Made by a program: the position numbers and the translations under genes
Part shown: positions 24,267 through 36,164 of the stretch, piece after piece
Layout: each line of letters opens with the position of its first letter
How positions within the stretch are numbered: position 1 is the stretch's first letter
NCBI GenBank assembly: GCA_019096065.1
Contig: JAGUCH010000001.1
Span: 15,624,001-15,688,000 of the forward strand
From: Paracyclopina nana
Taxonomy: Eukaryota > Arthropoda > Copepoda > Cyclopoida > Cyclopettidae
Length of the DNA stretch: 64,000 nt
Reading direction: 5' to 3'
Notes under the pieces: model-generated
The model's input: the letters and a program-made list of their open reading frames with translations, nothing else
Databases searched by the model: none
What the model was told of the DNA's origin: nothing

Positions 24267-26838
24267 GGAGACTTGGGAAACTGATAAAAAATTCAGGACA
24301 TGATACTCCAAGCAGATTATATTTCACCTAATGAGTTGAGCGCATTTTTGTCGGGGTTATGATGAATTGTGACTAATTGCAATTTATCTCTTATCTGAAT
24401 GCATAAAGGTATTTTGCTAAAAAAAAAAGGGGGCATGCAATGCTCCCATCATTTATTTTACAATCCCCACTAACGATAAAAATTGGGATTAAGTGGAAAA
24501 TTTTACCTTAAGCTCCTTGACGTTACAATTTTTACTGCATACTGCTACACGTAAAATTAAGATAGGGTTGTTTACCTATACTTAACAAAGTAAATATGTA
24601 GATATGAATGACTAGAGGGCGATGCAATTTTAAAGTCAAGATAAGTGAGCAAACTATTTGGCTATGCAGTTGTTCTTATTTGCATGTATCACTCTTTAGG
24701 ATGAATTCTGCTTTTGAAGGTCATGATAGGAGTCAAAGACCCTGTAAGTTTTCCTCCTAAATATGAATAATTTCAATAGTGGGCATACCTGGCCTAATTT
24801 AGTTTTTTGCTGGTGATGAAGAACCAAATGTCAAAAGTGAACTGGGCTCATTTCAAAATGTTGTGCCAAGGTCTCATCCAACCAAATTCCACGGTGAGAA
24901 ATCTCTCTCGAAAACCATATTTTCCGCTTTTGGCTTTTTATGGGAAACGTACGCTAAAATCGCATTTTAAAAAATTGCAAAAAATATTTAAAATCAGCCT
25001 TCAAACTTATCTCATGCCTATATGCGGAAAACCAATGATTTTATAAGAGATATGTACTGATGTGAAAAAAAATCAATAGGGGCTTTGGAAATCTTTTGGC
25101 CAATGTGATGCTCGCGCGCGCATTTAGAATTTATCCCATTGGGAATTTCACTGCCGCTGCGATTGTGAAATCATCTTTCTTTTAAACTGACGCCATTTTC
25201 GATTACCATCATCGTCATCATGACCGAAGCCAAGCTTTTGGCTATTGTATTTTTCACATTTAATTTTCGTCTTTGCAAAGGTCACATCGTAAAAAAGAGT
25301 ATCGAGGTTGCGAAACGCATGATAATTTGTTGCGTTCTGCAGGCGGATTTTTTTTAAATGTGTAGTTCTTTTTCCAACCATTCTCAAAGAGGCTGAAAGC
25401 ATTAGGTTTTTTTAATTTCCGAACTTAAGTAGCTAAAATAAAAACTTAAAGCAAGAGGGCTACATTTCTAGGGTGGCTGACTACTGGCTGTTAACCCGTA
25501 ATTTCATTCATAGGATAAAAATAGAATTATAAGCCATGACAATTTCTTGATGAATAAGTGAGTTAACCAAATAAAGTGCTTGAAAACATTTTTTTCAAAA
25601 ATATTCTTCTCAAGCTAATTCGAAATTTCTTCATTATTGCTTTAATTAGTAGCTGAAAATAACAAGTGTCACAAAAGGGGATTTTATGTCACAATCAGTT
25701 TCAATGATGTCTGTGAGTTGATCATTTAGGACAAAAAACATGAGGAGATCGAATGCCATAAAGAAACGAAAAAAACTAAATCGTTTTTGCCGAGTATTTG
25801 CTCTTTTTAGGCCATACGTAGAGCAGAGGCCATTTTGGAAGACATGTTTACGTTGAAGTGACGCCATGATGCGCTTTTCAAAGCTAAAGCAAGCTATTTT
25901 CACCCCCAACCACGTGTACAGTACATTCCCTCCGCCTCAATGTTTACGTTTGTCAGCCCGCATTTGCAGGCAAAGTTGAGTGGACTGTCGGTAAGTGCAC
26001 TTTGCAGTGTCCCCATAATTTTAGGGTGGACACTATGTAGCCATAGTGCTCGCGTAGACGCGAATTCTAACATTTATAATATTTTAAGCTAATTTAACTC
26101 ATAGCAAACGGACGTTAAAGTAGCAGTTTTTTGGGGTCATCAGCCCCGCAGTGCAGTTGCACTAGTAGGGTGAGAATCGTTATACGGTTATAGTAGCGCC
26201 GCGCGCTGGGCTGTTTGCGGGCAGGTAAGGGCGGGCTGGGCTGCACCGGGCTGACCTGTACGCGCGGGCTTTCCGTTATTCCTCGGGCTAGTGCGTTTTC
26301 AGTTTGCCTTTGTTGACTTGGAGGGAAAAGCTTGAGTGCAGTAAGTCTGAAAGGTACGGAGGCTTCATCATGTTCTCTTTTGAGGTAGGGGCGTTCTAAA
26401 AATGGAGGGAAAGGGAAAAGCAAAAGAAAGAACAACGCGCCAACTTCATGCATGCGTTGCATGGGGCCTCGAAGCACCACGGTTACCAGATTTGCGTTGA
26501 AGATTTTTTTGAATAAATATAAAATAGTGGATCCAAACGTTTTTTTGAAACGCATTGAATGTCCAACTAAAATTCGTCAAATCGCAATTTTTTTGAACTA
26601 ATTGCTTTTTTTTAACCTAGCTTGCATCGATTCTTGTCAAACTCTCTTTGCTTCTATCATTTTAGGAGGAAAGTGGACACGAAACGTTTTTCACCATCGC
26701 GAATAATGTGGATGTGGCGTTTTTGAGGAACCCGCCAAAACGGCCAAAATGCGCATCTGGCGCTGTTGATCTTCCGTTCCACACTTTGTTTGGCCACGCG
26801 ACGCTGTGAAGACCTCAGCAGAATTATTCTGTCTGAAA
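24267..26838. other. Intergenic between UAP1 and POLE2
   Basis: Head-to-head spacer containing both promoters. AT-rich with no supported exon. A GC- and CpG-rich patch at about 26150-26310 (GCCGCGCGCTGGGC and similar) has a good splice donor (GGCAG|GTAAGG near 26224). It may be the POLE2 promoter or a noncoding first exon. Confidence 0.45.
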
Positions 26839-29800
26839 ATGCGCGAATCCAGGCAAGAAATCAGCAAAGCCTTCAAGCTTCATGGCTACCAACTTCGGGT
26901 GGAAGCTTCTCGCCATCTCGAGGAATTGCTGGCCCCCATTTCCGACTCCAAAACAAGGCAAAATTGGATCGAAAAGATACTGGACACTTTGTCAAAGAAG
27001 GACTTGGAATCCGCTGTCTTGGACAAAAAAGTTCTCGACAAAGTCATCAAGGTTCTATTCTTCACTTTTACTTTTTATTTACCAAGCTTCAGTACGTTTC
27101 TGGCCTAGCATTGTTTGATAAAGCAAAAATAGGTCATTAATAGGTAATTAACGAGGCCATTGCATAAGCTATTTCTCTCCAAGCATAGAGCTTGATAAGT
27201 ACACTTCGGTTTTCAGAAGCAGAATTTTGCGCCTTTTTTCAGTTCCCTCGCCTATTAAAGTTATTTAAGCGAACTTTTCCATACAATTAACATGTTTTTC
27301 GAGCTCGCTTTTTATTTTTATAGTTTTTCAGCTTGAAAAAATTTCAAGTCCATCCAAGTATGAATATTTTCGACCAGATAGTCTCTCTGGAGGATGGTCG
27401 TTTTTGTACCCCTTTTTTACGAGATTGTCTTTAATGGTTCCTTTGTTTGGTCGGGCTATAGCAAAAAGTTATTGGGGGCGCGCGCGCGCTCCACTTTCTT
27501 TCCATGCATACGCGTGCGCGTCAAGCCAAAGTTGGCGCGCATGCGCTCTCCCCACCGCGTAGCGTCACGCGTCACTTGAGGGAAAAATGGCTTTTTTCCC
27601 CTTATGAGTCATCGTGGAGCATTGATTTTTTGCAGGACTGTAGCAATGAAGTTGCTGGCGACGCGTCCGAAAATGTGCTCAATATAATTGACGCTTTTGC
27701 CGTCCCGAGGCTCAGTTATTCGGTAGACAGGAAGAAATTCTTGCCCGATTCTCAATTGGGTCTTCCGGAGGCGAAAATTTTTCCAGGTTTGTGTTCCAAT
27801 TTTGCCCCCTGACAGGAAGAAGACTTCGTTTTACCGGTTCTAAGGCTGGATCAATGTACGGGTCTGTTGGTGGGTCATATTGCTCAGAATCAAACCAATC
27901 TGACAATCAACAGACTTGTTGCTTTGCATCCTTAACTCATCATTGGTTTTTAATATGTTGAAATAATTGTCAAAGCCATCGTCATGATTGCTGCCTTGTT
28001 TGATTATTGTCATTCTTGGGAAAAATGGCAGGGTGGAAATTTCACGGCTCGTCACTTGCATTGTGTGTAGTTGTGAAATCTTCATTTAGTGATTTATTGC
28101 ACTGCAGGTTGACATTTCGGAACAAAGAGAAATTCCGGCAATTAATCTATAAAGCCCTTCGAAATTTCTATTGGATTATCCGGCTTATTGCTTTTCGCTT
28201 CCATACCTATGCGAAAAATTAACTAGGATAATTGCATCGCATTCGCAGTGCGAAAAAGATGAAAAAGTATCAACTATAAGCCAAAGGCGTATAGTCACTA
28301 GATTCAATTGGGTGCCATCATTTAGTCCGAAAATTTGCGGTATAGATGTACTTTAATCGAAAAGATTTGCCTAGTTGTTTTTAGTCCGACTCATTTTTGG
28401 TGACAGGTAGTGTACTAGTATCTCCGACCAAATCTATCTAGTTGTACTATCTTCGAAAAATCTAGTTGTACTTTGTTCGAAATTATCTGCCTAGTTGTAT
28501 TTGCTCCGAAAATATTTCAACTCTAACCTAATTTTGGTTTCTCAATTTTTCCAAATTCAGCCATTAAGCCTGCCCGTCATATGAACAGTAGGGGTAAAGA
28601 TATTTTTAAGAAATTCACACTTTTTGTATTTATTAAAATTATTTAGCTTAACAATAATGATGAGTGAACGAGTGAATACCAATGAGAACAGCAACAACAA
28701 CCCAACCAGAAATTCTGAGCCCTCATATGCCAAAAAAAGTCTCAGTAAAACTTACACGTTTTATCAACATTGAGTTTTAGTCATTATGTAACATTAACTG
28801 CCTTGATACCTAGGTAAAATCGATAACACCCATTTTCCTTGTCACATTCGATTTTTTCCAATTTTTTTACTTAGTTGGTATGGAAGTTAATGTTACATAA
28901 TGACATAAACTCAACCTGGGTAAAACGAAGGAGTGCTAACACGTTACAATAACTTTCAGAAAACTTAGGAAAATTTCTGGTTGGGAAGACTAGCAACAAC
29001 GAGTTTATGCAGTTTAACAGTTTATGATTTGTTTGAGAGAGAAAGCTTGTTTAAGGATGGTATTCATCTATCAAGGACAGGATGTGATTTATTTTTAATA
29101 AAGTTCTTGAAATAGATTTAACCCCATAAAGGGCATATCTGGTGAAATCAATTCGGAGATAATACAACTAGAAGGGTTCGGACATTTTACTACTGAACAA
29201 ATTATTTCGGAGGTAGTACAACCAGGCAAAACATTTCGGAGATAGTACAACTAGGCGAGTTCAGACATTTTACAACTGTGAATAATTGGTCGGACATAGT
29301 GCCACTCAACTTTTCGGAGATAAAACTACTCAACTTTTCGGAGATTTTACAACTAGATTTTCGGAGATAAAATGTTTCCCCATTCAATTCGCCATCTAGC
29401 CCGGCAACGTTGCCCAGTTCATTTGTCATTGCTACACAAAACTGTATTAATAAGGCATTATCTTCGGATAAAATGGCACCCTTTCAGGCTTTTAAATCAT
29501 ATGCAGATCATACAAATTTCCAAGCTTTTCATTGATGAAACCAAATTTTTTTAGCCTAGCTCAATGATCAGCCAATCAAATTGCCGCTCGTGATCACGTG
29601 ACTAAGTTTCGCGAGCGACAATTTTTCCTAACATACTTGCCCAAAAAGCGTCATCTAGCGAACAAGTTAGTCCCTCCATTTGCGTATTAGCAATAGAATT
29701 GCGGTCATCCTATTAGCTTAGAGGCCTTCAGTACGTAAATGAGCAATTCAAAAGCAATTGCATTGAGCGTACAAACTCTTATGCAATATAATGATACTAT

Positions 29801-31223
29801 TTAGCTAAAGCTTAATTGAAGGCCTTAGTTTCAGGCTGAAACTTGTTACATTTTGGCTACAGTAATTTTGAGCTTTCGTTTCAAAAATATTGATTTAAAA
29901 ATGTTGGCAATCGCACGCGTTTTTACTCGCGCGCTTTCGGCTGCTTTTGTAAATGAAGCTTTCATTGTTGCAGATGCGGATAGCAAAGCCAATGTATTTA
30001 GGGCCAGATATCAAATGCTCCTGCAAAGAACCTCCCGGCACAAATTATTCACTGCAAGGCCCACTGTGGCCTCGTACTCTGATGAGGCCATGGAGGCCTC
30101 TGAAAGCAAGTCTTACTCGCTGAAAACCGTGGATTTCTTGCTGGGTACCAATACAAAGGTGGAAAATGTCATTGTCCTGGGCATGCTCACCATGCTCAAG
30201 CATGGCTCGTATTCTATTGAAGACACGACTGGCAGCCTCGATCTTGACCTCAGAGAGGCCAAATTCCACAAAGGCTTGTACACTGAAAATTGCTTTGTCC
30301 TCGTTGAAGGCTGGTACGAGGACAAAACCTTCCACGTGGTTGCCATGGGTCATCCTCCCGTAGAAGCCTCTGAGGTCACGAGGTCATACTTTGGCTCAGT
30401 CAACTTCTTTGGCGGCCCTCTCGAAATTACTGCCAAGGCTGACACAGGCTTGGCAAGGATCGAGGCTGAATCTGAGGGCGCCATGTTTGTATTTTTGTCA
30501 GATGTCTGGCTGGACAAGCCCGAGGTCATGACTCGGCTGAAAAGGCTGTTTGCTGGCTACTCGGAGATGCCGCCCACAGCCTTCGTTCTTATGGGCAATT
30601 TCATGGCCAGCTCCACTGAATCCGGACCCGCAAAGGTCAAAGCTCTCAAGAACTTGTTCAAGAACCTGGCCGATATTTTGGCTGAATTCAGGGACTTGTC
30701 AGCCGCGTCCAAGTTCATCCTGATCCCTGGCCCCAGCGATCCTGGATTTGCCAACATTTTCCCCAGACCTGCCATTCCTCATGAAATCGGACAAGAGTTG
30801 ACCTCCAAGTTTGACAATGTCATTTTTGCCACGAATCCTTGCAGGCTGCAATTTTGCACTCAAGAAATTGTTCTGTTCCGCGAAGATGTCATGTCCAAGA
30901 TGTGCAGGAATTGTGTCTACTTTCCGGATCAAGGGGAAGTGAGCAGCCATTTTGCCAGGACTATCCTATCGCAAGGCCACTTGGCTCCTTTGCCGCTTCA
31001 CAATTGCCCAGTTCATTGGGACTATGACAGGTCCATGTGGATTTACCCAGTACCTGACTTGGTTGTCATCGGAGACAAGCTTGACCATTTCACCACTGAG
31101 CCTATCAACGGATGCATTGTGGTCAATCCTGGAAGCTTTGGCAAAAACGACTTTTCGTTCAAGACATACGTGCCCAAAATGAGGCTGGTTGAAGACAGCC
31201 AAGTTCCGGATGACGAAATGTAA
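26839..31223 (+). CDS. POLE2: DNA polymerase epsilon subunit 2
   Basis: B-subunit of the leading-strand replicative polymerase epsilon, also bound to the CMG helicase in the nucleus. Exons 26839-27051, 27636-27786 and 29974-31223 give 537 residues (human about 527). The N-terminal helical domain (EISKAFKLHGYQLRVEASRH onward) is followed by NIIDAFAVPR and KKFLP, then an OB-fold part (VIVLGMLTMLKHG). The last part is an inactive calcineurin-like phosphoesterase domain: VFLSDVWLD, LMGNFMASS, LIPGPSDPGF, TNPCRLQFCTQEIV, KMCRNCV, ILSQGHLAPLPL, YPVPDLVVIGDK and CIVVNPGSFG. These match the human protein closely in order and spacing. Exons 1 and 2 are small; intron 2 is 2187 bp and contains a transposon-like insertion. 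No in-frame ATG lies upstream of 26839 in the same open stretch. Confidence 0.95.
28310..29481. mobile_element. Non-autonomous DNA transposon with terminal and subterminal inverted repeats
   Basis: The element lies inside POLE2 intron 2. The ends are inverted, GGGTGCCATCA at 28310 against AAAATGGCACCC ending at 29481. Next to each end, opposite orientations of a unit close to CTAGTTGTACTATCTCCGAA recur: about four degenerate copies at 28370-28515, and six or more inverted ones (TTCGGAGATAGTACAACTAG) at 29150-29370. A central 30-bp inverted pair (28770-28799 and 28885-28914) leaves an 85-bp loop. No transposase frame is visible. A clear target-site duplication cannot be seen, so the superfamily is unassigned. 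Confidence 0.75.
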
Positions 31224-31280
31224 CCATACTTCAATGGCAATTAACTAATACGCTTCCTCTCTTATTAGATATTTTTTCAC

Positions 31281-31286
31281 AATAAA
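31281..31286 (+). terminator. Polyadenylation signal of POLE2
   Basis: AATAAA 58 bases after the POLE2 stop codon. Confidence 0.75.
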
Positions 31287-31485
31287 AACCCGAATTACAC
31301 AGAAAAAAGAAATATTTTTTTTTTCATATAATAAATAATAAAAATGAGATTTCAGCTAGTTTCGGAGCAGCAACAGCTATGTTAGTGTTCAGTAGTCTCT
31401 GTCAAAATATTCTTGAAAGGTAAATGAACATAGTTAGCGTATGAGTGCTTAGGATATAAGAGCTTTGGGTTACTCAATAAGGTAA

Positions 31486-31491
31486 TTTATT
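31486..31491 (-). terminator. Polyadenylation signal of the ionotropic receptor gene
   Basis: TTTATT on plus equals AATAAA on minus, about 92 bases beyond the receptor stop. The two convergent genes therefore end only about 200 bases apart. Confidence 0.6.
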
Positions 31492-31582
31492 GAAACCAGC
31501 CATATCTGGCTAATTTCTTTGTTTCATACCATGAAATATCAGTTCAAATGAAAAGGCTACTGAAGGTAGAACAATCGACTGC

Positions 31583-34500
31583 TTAAATGGCTTTGGTTGG
31601 CATTTCACTTGGTGAGCATTGAATATCAGTGATGAGCGAACCATTTCGTTTTTTCACTAGAATCTCAATAACAACCACGATGAAGGAAACAATGGCTCCT
31701 GAACCTAGCAGAACAAACAACGAAGCCACAGAAGCAAAAGTGGCAGCCTCGGAAATTTTCTCTTCCGGACACACGACTTTGCTAAGCTCGACCAATCCAT
31801 ATTTTTCACTCATTCTCTTGAATAGTCCACTTTGAACCACCTTCAGTAATGCTTGGTCAATTTCAGGCTGCAATCCAAATTTCTTGTTGTAATACCAACC
31901 AGCCAAAGTTGGATAGATCAATTGCCCATTCCATTTCACGTTGCAAGATTCTACAAAAATATGAAAGATGAATGGGTGCCTATGAGATATCTAATTCAAA
32001 CCATTTATGGCCATTAAAGATTGACAACACTTTGAGGTTGTCTGATTTGATTCATAAAAAAATAGGTACGAAGTAGGTATTGAGCACAGTGGGTTGATTT
32101 GTTCATATTTTCTCTGTTTAACCTCCATCAAGTTGGGTAGCTTTTCTGTTCAAAAATAATTTGAAGTAGCAATCGAAAAGTAATAGGGTATGAAGATTTG
32201 CCAGCTTTTTAAATTTCATTATTGGGACTAGCTTCAACACAATTAATTCTAGAAAAGTATGAATCAATGACCCACGCAATTGTGTTCACGTGGATTCCAG
32301 AGAAGCGCACAGATGCAGATTGATACAAATATGAATAACCTTTAATAGTGGTAATACCCACTTATGGTTCTTAGTCTTTCTATACAAAATGTGATTCAGG
32401 ATTTTATCTAAATTAAGAGAAGACAAAGGACACGAGCGAAAATGAGGACGAAAAATGAAAAAAGTTCTAATGACATTGCTATTTCAAAGAAACTATTTGT
32501 TTTGATTCACTTGGCAGCAAGCATTGCGCAAAAAAGTGACATGAGTTTATCAAGCGACAAAGGTTAAGGTAAAATTGGCCATTTTGGGGAAATAAATGGT
32601 CGCATAATATGTCCTTTTTTTTCAAAGAACGAAAAGCAGGCATATTTAATTCGGTACATATTACAAAGTGTACCCAAAATCTTGCTGACTGCAAGTAAAT
32701 CAGATTAAAAACTGATCTCTTTTTCCTCTCAAGGCTAAAATTAGTTTCCGGAAAATTCAAAGTGGTTGGGAAAAAAAAGTGAAAGTTGATGTACTGAATG
32801 GAACAAAATGTAGCAGTCCGGAGCCCGAGAGTGTTTTAGCACCAAAAACTCATCAAAACAGCCAAATGGTAAACTAACCTTCTTCTGGGAACAGATCAAG
32901 TACCCTCACGTAAGTGCCAAGGCCTTGCTTTGTTTTTTTCAAGCCTTCAGTATGGTTATTGACAAACTCGAGTCGATTTTCATTCATTTTGGCATAGCTC
33001 ATGTTTTTGGCCAGATCTCTCATGAAGAATTCCTTGGTGATGTCTCTAGTCATGAAAAGTTTGTAATCAGGTGGCATTTGAGCCAGCTCTTCCCAAGAAG
33101 AAAATGGTGGCTCTTTACTTGGAGCAGTAAAATAACTGATGAGGCAGCCATTGTAAGTCCAAAAAACAATGCATCCGCATAGAGTTCCAACGTAGATGCA
33201 AATATTGAGGGAAATATATCTTTGTCGCTAAAAAAGCAAACTAGCTTACGTAATTTTCAATTGCAAATATCATTCATTCATTTCGATAGTTTAACAAGAT
33301 ATTCAAGAGTACCCTTAGGGCCTGTTCACCTGCTTATTATGGCCGTTATTTTGGCTAAATATTGGAGAGAAATACTGAGAAGCTGAGAATTTTTATATTG
33401 GTGTAGGATGGCTTTTGGTACCAATAGACTGATTCCGAAGTCAAAATCTAAAAAATGATTTTACAAATGCCAGATATTTGCAAAATCATAATATCGCGCG
33501 TTATTTTGCTGATAATAATGCAGGTGAACAGGGCCTTAATTTGGTATCAAAAATATTTCCTATGACATTATGATTGATCTGATAATTTTCCATTGCGTCA
33601 ATTGGTACTCAGTTTCTATTATTCAAAGGTGAAGCCAAGCAAAAAAAAAAACCACCCATGCGTTACTGAGGATTTCTTAATTTATACCACTTTTGAACCT
33701 AAGCCTATAGATGTAAGAGCTAAGTACCTGGAGACCGTTGTCAAAGCAAACAAAGGATTTGGATGCCATAATGAAGGCTACGAATATGACTTGGAAAATG
33801 GTTTTTCCGTGGAAAACATAGATAACTGTGAGGGCAGTTGCCAAGACGAAAATCATGGCGACCACAACCACCCACATCCAGGGGTCAAAGACGTAGACAA
33901 ACGAAAGCCAATATTTACTATACATAGAGTCTTTACCAGTAGCTTTGGCTGCATACATGGGGCCGACTACTTCATAATAAAGTGCAACAGAGGGGTTGGC
34001 CACAGCACTCCTTTTTTCGTCAAAGCTGATGTCTCCAATACCTGATCGGACATATTTAGTGATATGCATTTATATTTCAATTTGCACAAAAACTATAAAA
34101 TCATTCACTATTCTTAGCAACAAAAATCCTCGTTGTTGTTCAGGCGCAAAGGTTATTGAAAATTCAAGAATTGTAATCTCATGAACCACAACCCAAGGAA
34201 ATGAGGAAATTGGAAGCTCTTGAATCACAAGCTCAAGAATCAAAAGCACATGGATCAAAAGCTCATGGATTACAATCCAAGAAAATCTAAAGCTCTTGAA
34301 TCAAAATATCATGGATCACAAACTAATGGATCAGGAGCTCATGGATCACAAGCTCATGAATCATAAGCTCATGGATCACAAACTAATCGATCAGGAGCTC
34401 ATGGATCATAAGCTCATGGATCAGAATCTAATGGATCACATCTGCTGGTTCAAATTATTTCTAGACCTTCTTGTATCAAACTATCAAATATTCTGCAGCC

Positions 34501-35402
34501 ACAAGTTATGCAATAGTGAAGCAACTAGATCAAAAGGGAATCATCACCACGAAGCATGGCGATTCAATCAACTTATAGCGGTCAGTAGTTTGGTGCAATT
34601 GCAATACAATTGCGATATATCGTGCGCTTACCAAAGTCTACATTTCCCTGCTGTAACATTCCCATGATGCCATTATAATTGCCTTTCTCATCGGAGAGTC
34701 CAATGTTTCCACCATCTGTTGGCCAATAATAGTCAAAAGTGACATTCAAAATATCCCCAACGGCATTAAGAATTTCCCCCATGTAAGTATTGGACGGATC
34801 TTTGGCGTTGAAAAAATGAACTGTTGCTTGTGGCGGCGCTGCCACTTTGATTTTATTGCCAAACAGGTTGGGCCACTCGAAAACGTTGTCAATTTTGTCC
34901 ACCAGCTTCCACTTTCCGGAAAAAACTTCAATTTTGGCCAATTCGTCCGTTTTATGGCTATAAACAAAGAACCAGGGGCGGTTGTACCAAAGTCTCAGTT
35001 TTTGACAGCTGCTTATTATCAATTGCTCGCTCAGCTCTGCTGAGATGAAGACAAGGGTGGAAATTTCCCCACTGAATCCTGACAGCCTAATATGCACCGT
35101 CATTGCAGTATTTTGCAAAATTCAAATTAAAGTTCTAGCTACCTTTTTTGCCCATGATTGATATGTTGATTGGTCAGGTTGGTTATAGGAATTATCTTGA
35201 GACCACCAAGCTGGTATTGAGCATCATTGTTATCAGATATGAACCTTGTGGGATGCTCAAGAATAATTGGATGCAAATCAATATCAGATATTGAAGAATC
35301 AACATCAACTGGTCTTGAAAACGTCAATTTTGAGTGGAAATCAGCTGTCACTTCACAAAACAGCATGATTAAAGCTATGAGAGTGAGCAATAAAGGGAGC
35401 AT
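31583..35402 (-). CDS. Ionotropic receptor (IR, variant ionotropic glutamate receptor)
   Basis: Ligand-gated cation channel subunit of the protostome IR family, usually in chemosensory or thermo/hygrosensory neurons. Exons 35402-35143, 35086-34632, 34041-33728, 33227-32879 and 31950-31583 give 581 residues. There is a signal peptide (MLPLLLTLIALIMLF) and a short N-terminal region without a full amino-terminal domain. Ligand-binding lobe S1 spans KVAAPPQATVHFF to NVDFGIGDISFDEKRSAV and retains the Arg that contacts the alpha-carboxylate in iGluRs. After it come TM1 (WMWVVVVAMIFVLATALTVI), a pore and TM2 region (IFQVIFVAFIMASKSF), TM3 (LNICIYVGTLCGCIVFWTYN, then GCLISYFTAP), lobe S2 and TM4 (ASLFVLLGSGAIVSFIVVVI). 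The length and lack of an N-terminal domain favour a divergent IR over a classical AMPA/kainate receptor. I cannot name the subfamily. A MITE and a minisatellite lie in its introns. Confidence 0.88.
33318..33535. mobile_element. PIF/Harbinger-like MITE in receptor intron
   Basis: A 218-bp element has terminal inverted repeats GGGCCTGTTCACCTG (5') and, read inward from the other end, GGCCCTGTTCACCTG. It is flanked by direct TTA copies at 33315-33317 and 33536-33538. The 3-bp TTA duplication and GGGCCTGTT-type ends are the hallmarks of Tourist/Harbinger MITEs. There is no coding capacity. It sits in the intron 33228-33727. Confidence 0.82.
34200..34445. repeat. 15-bp minisatellite in receptor intron
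   Basis: About 14 degenerate copies of a 15-bp unit close to ATCACAAGCTCATGG occur in the intron between 34041 and 34632. Because 15 is a multiple of three, the array reads open on the plus strand as MDHKLMDQEL-type repeats. That frame is a by-product, not a gene. Confidence 0.85.
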
Positions 35403-36164
35403 TCTCAGCGTCCAATTTTCAGCTTCACTTGTTTTGCTTTAGCTGAACTTAAAGGGGCAAAGAGTTTCTTTCACAAGTTAAGTGCACCAATAACTTTCTA
35501 ATGCCTGTTAGATACTATTTAATACTTGGCAACTCCCATGAGGCCTTTCTCACTTCAGAATCTAGTGAAGCAAAGCAAGATAGATGAAAATGGTCAAAAA
35601 TCACAGACTTAAATAATAGTCAGATATCGTAAGGAGTGAAAGTTTGACTTGAAGAAAATTAAAAGTAGAGCTTCAGATTCTTTTAGAGATCAGCTGCCAT
35701 TTGTAAATAGGCGGGAGAAACACCCTTTTTAAAGTTTGCCAATATTGTCCTTGTGGAGCAGCAACAATATATATGCCATTGAAGTACCTAATACGTATGC
35801 TAGCTGACGTAATAAAAGAAGAGGAAAAAACTGTTAAATAAAAAGGTAAATGTGTGAGAAATCCTTATTTTGTAGCCATTTTGAGAAGAATGACAAAACT
35901 AGTATGTGCATTAATATTGGGCTGACATTAATAGTGGCTGTTCTAAATGCTCTTGGAAAATGTAATTTTTCATTCAGGAGTGTTTTTGTAGGTAGCTCCT
36001 CCCACTGGCAGTACTTAAGCAATTCTTTACTTGGAAATAACTAGTACATGCTTGGAGATGTTGCTTTGATATTTGATTAGCTAATGGCGCTTGGTCAGCT
36101 TGAAGCCAGCAAAATACACTCAATCAGTTTAAATTGGGCACTTGCAGGGCAGTGGTGTGCAAAA
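35403..36164. other. Divergent intergenic region
   Basis: Noncoding DNA between the 5' ends of the ionotropic receptor gene and the small secreted/membrane gene. No convincing TATA box or other named site. An acceptor-like CTTGCAG just upstream of 36165 suggests a 5' UTR intron in the next gene. Confidence 0.45.

Noticed and set aside
34296..34667. Plus-strand MDHKLMDQEL repeat protein
   Set aside because: It is the antisense reading of a 15-bp minisatellite inside the ionotropic receptor intron.
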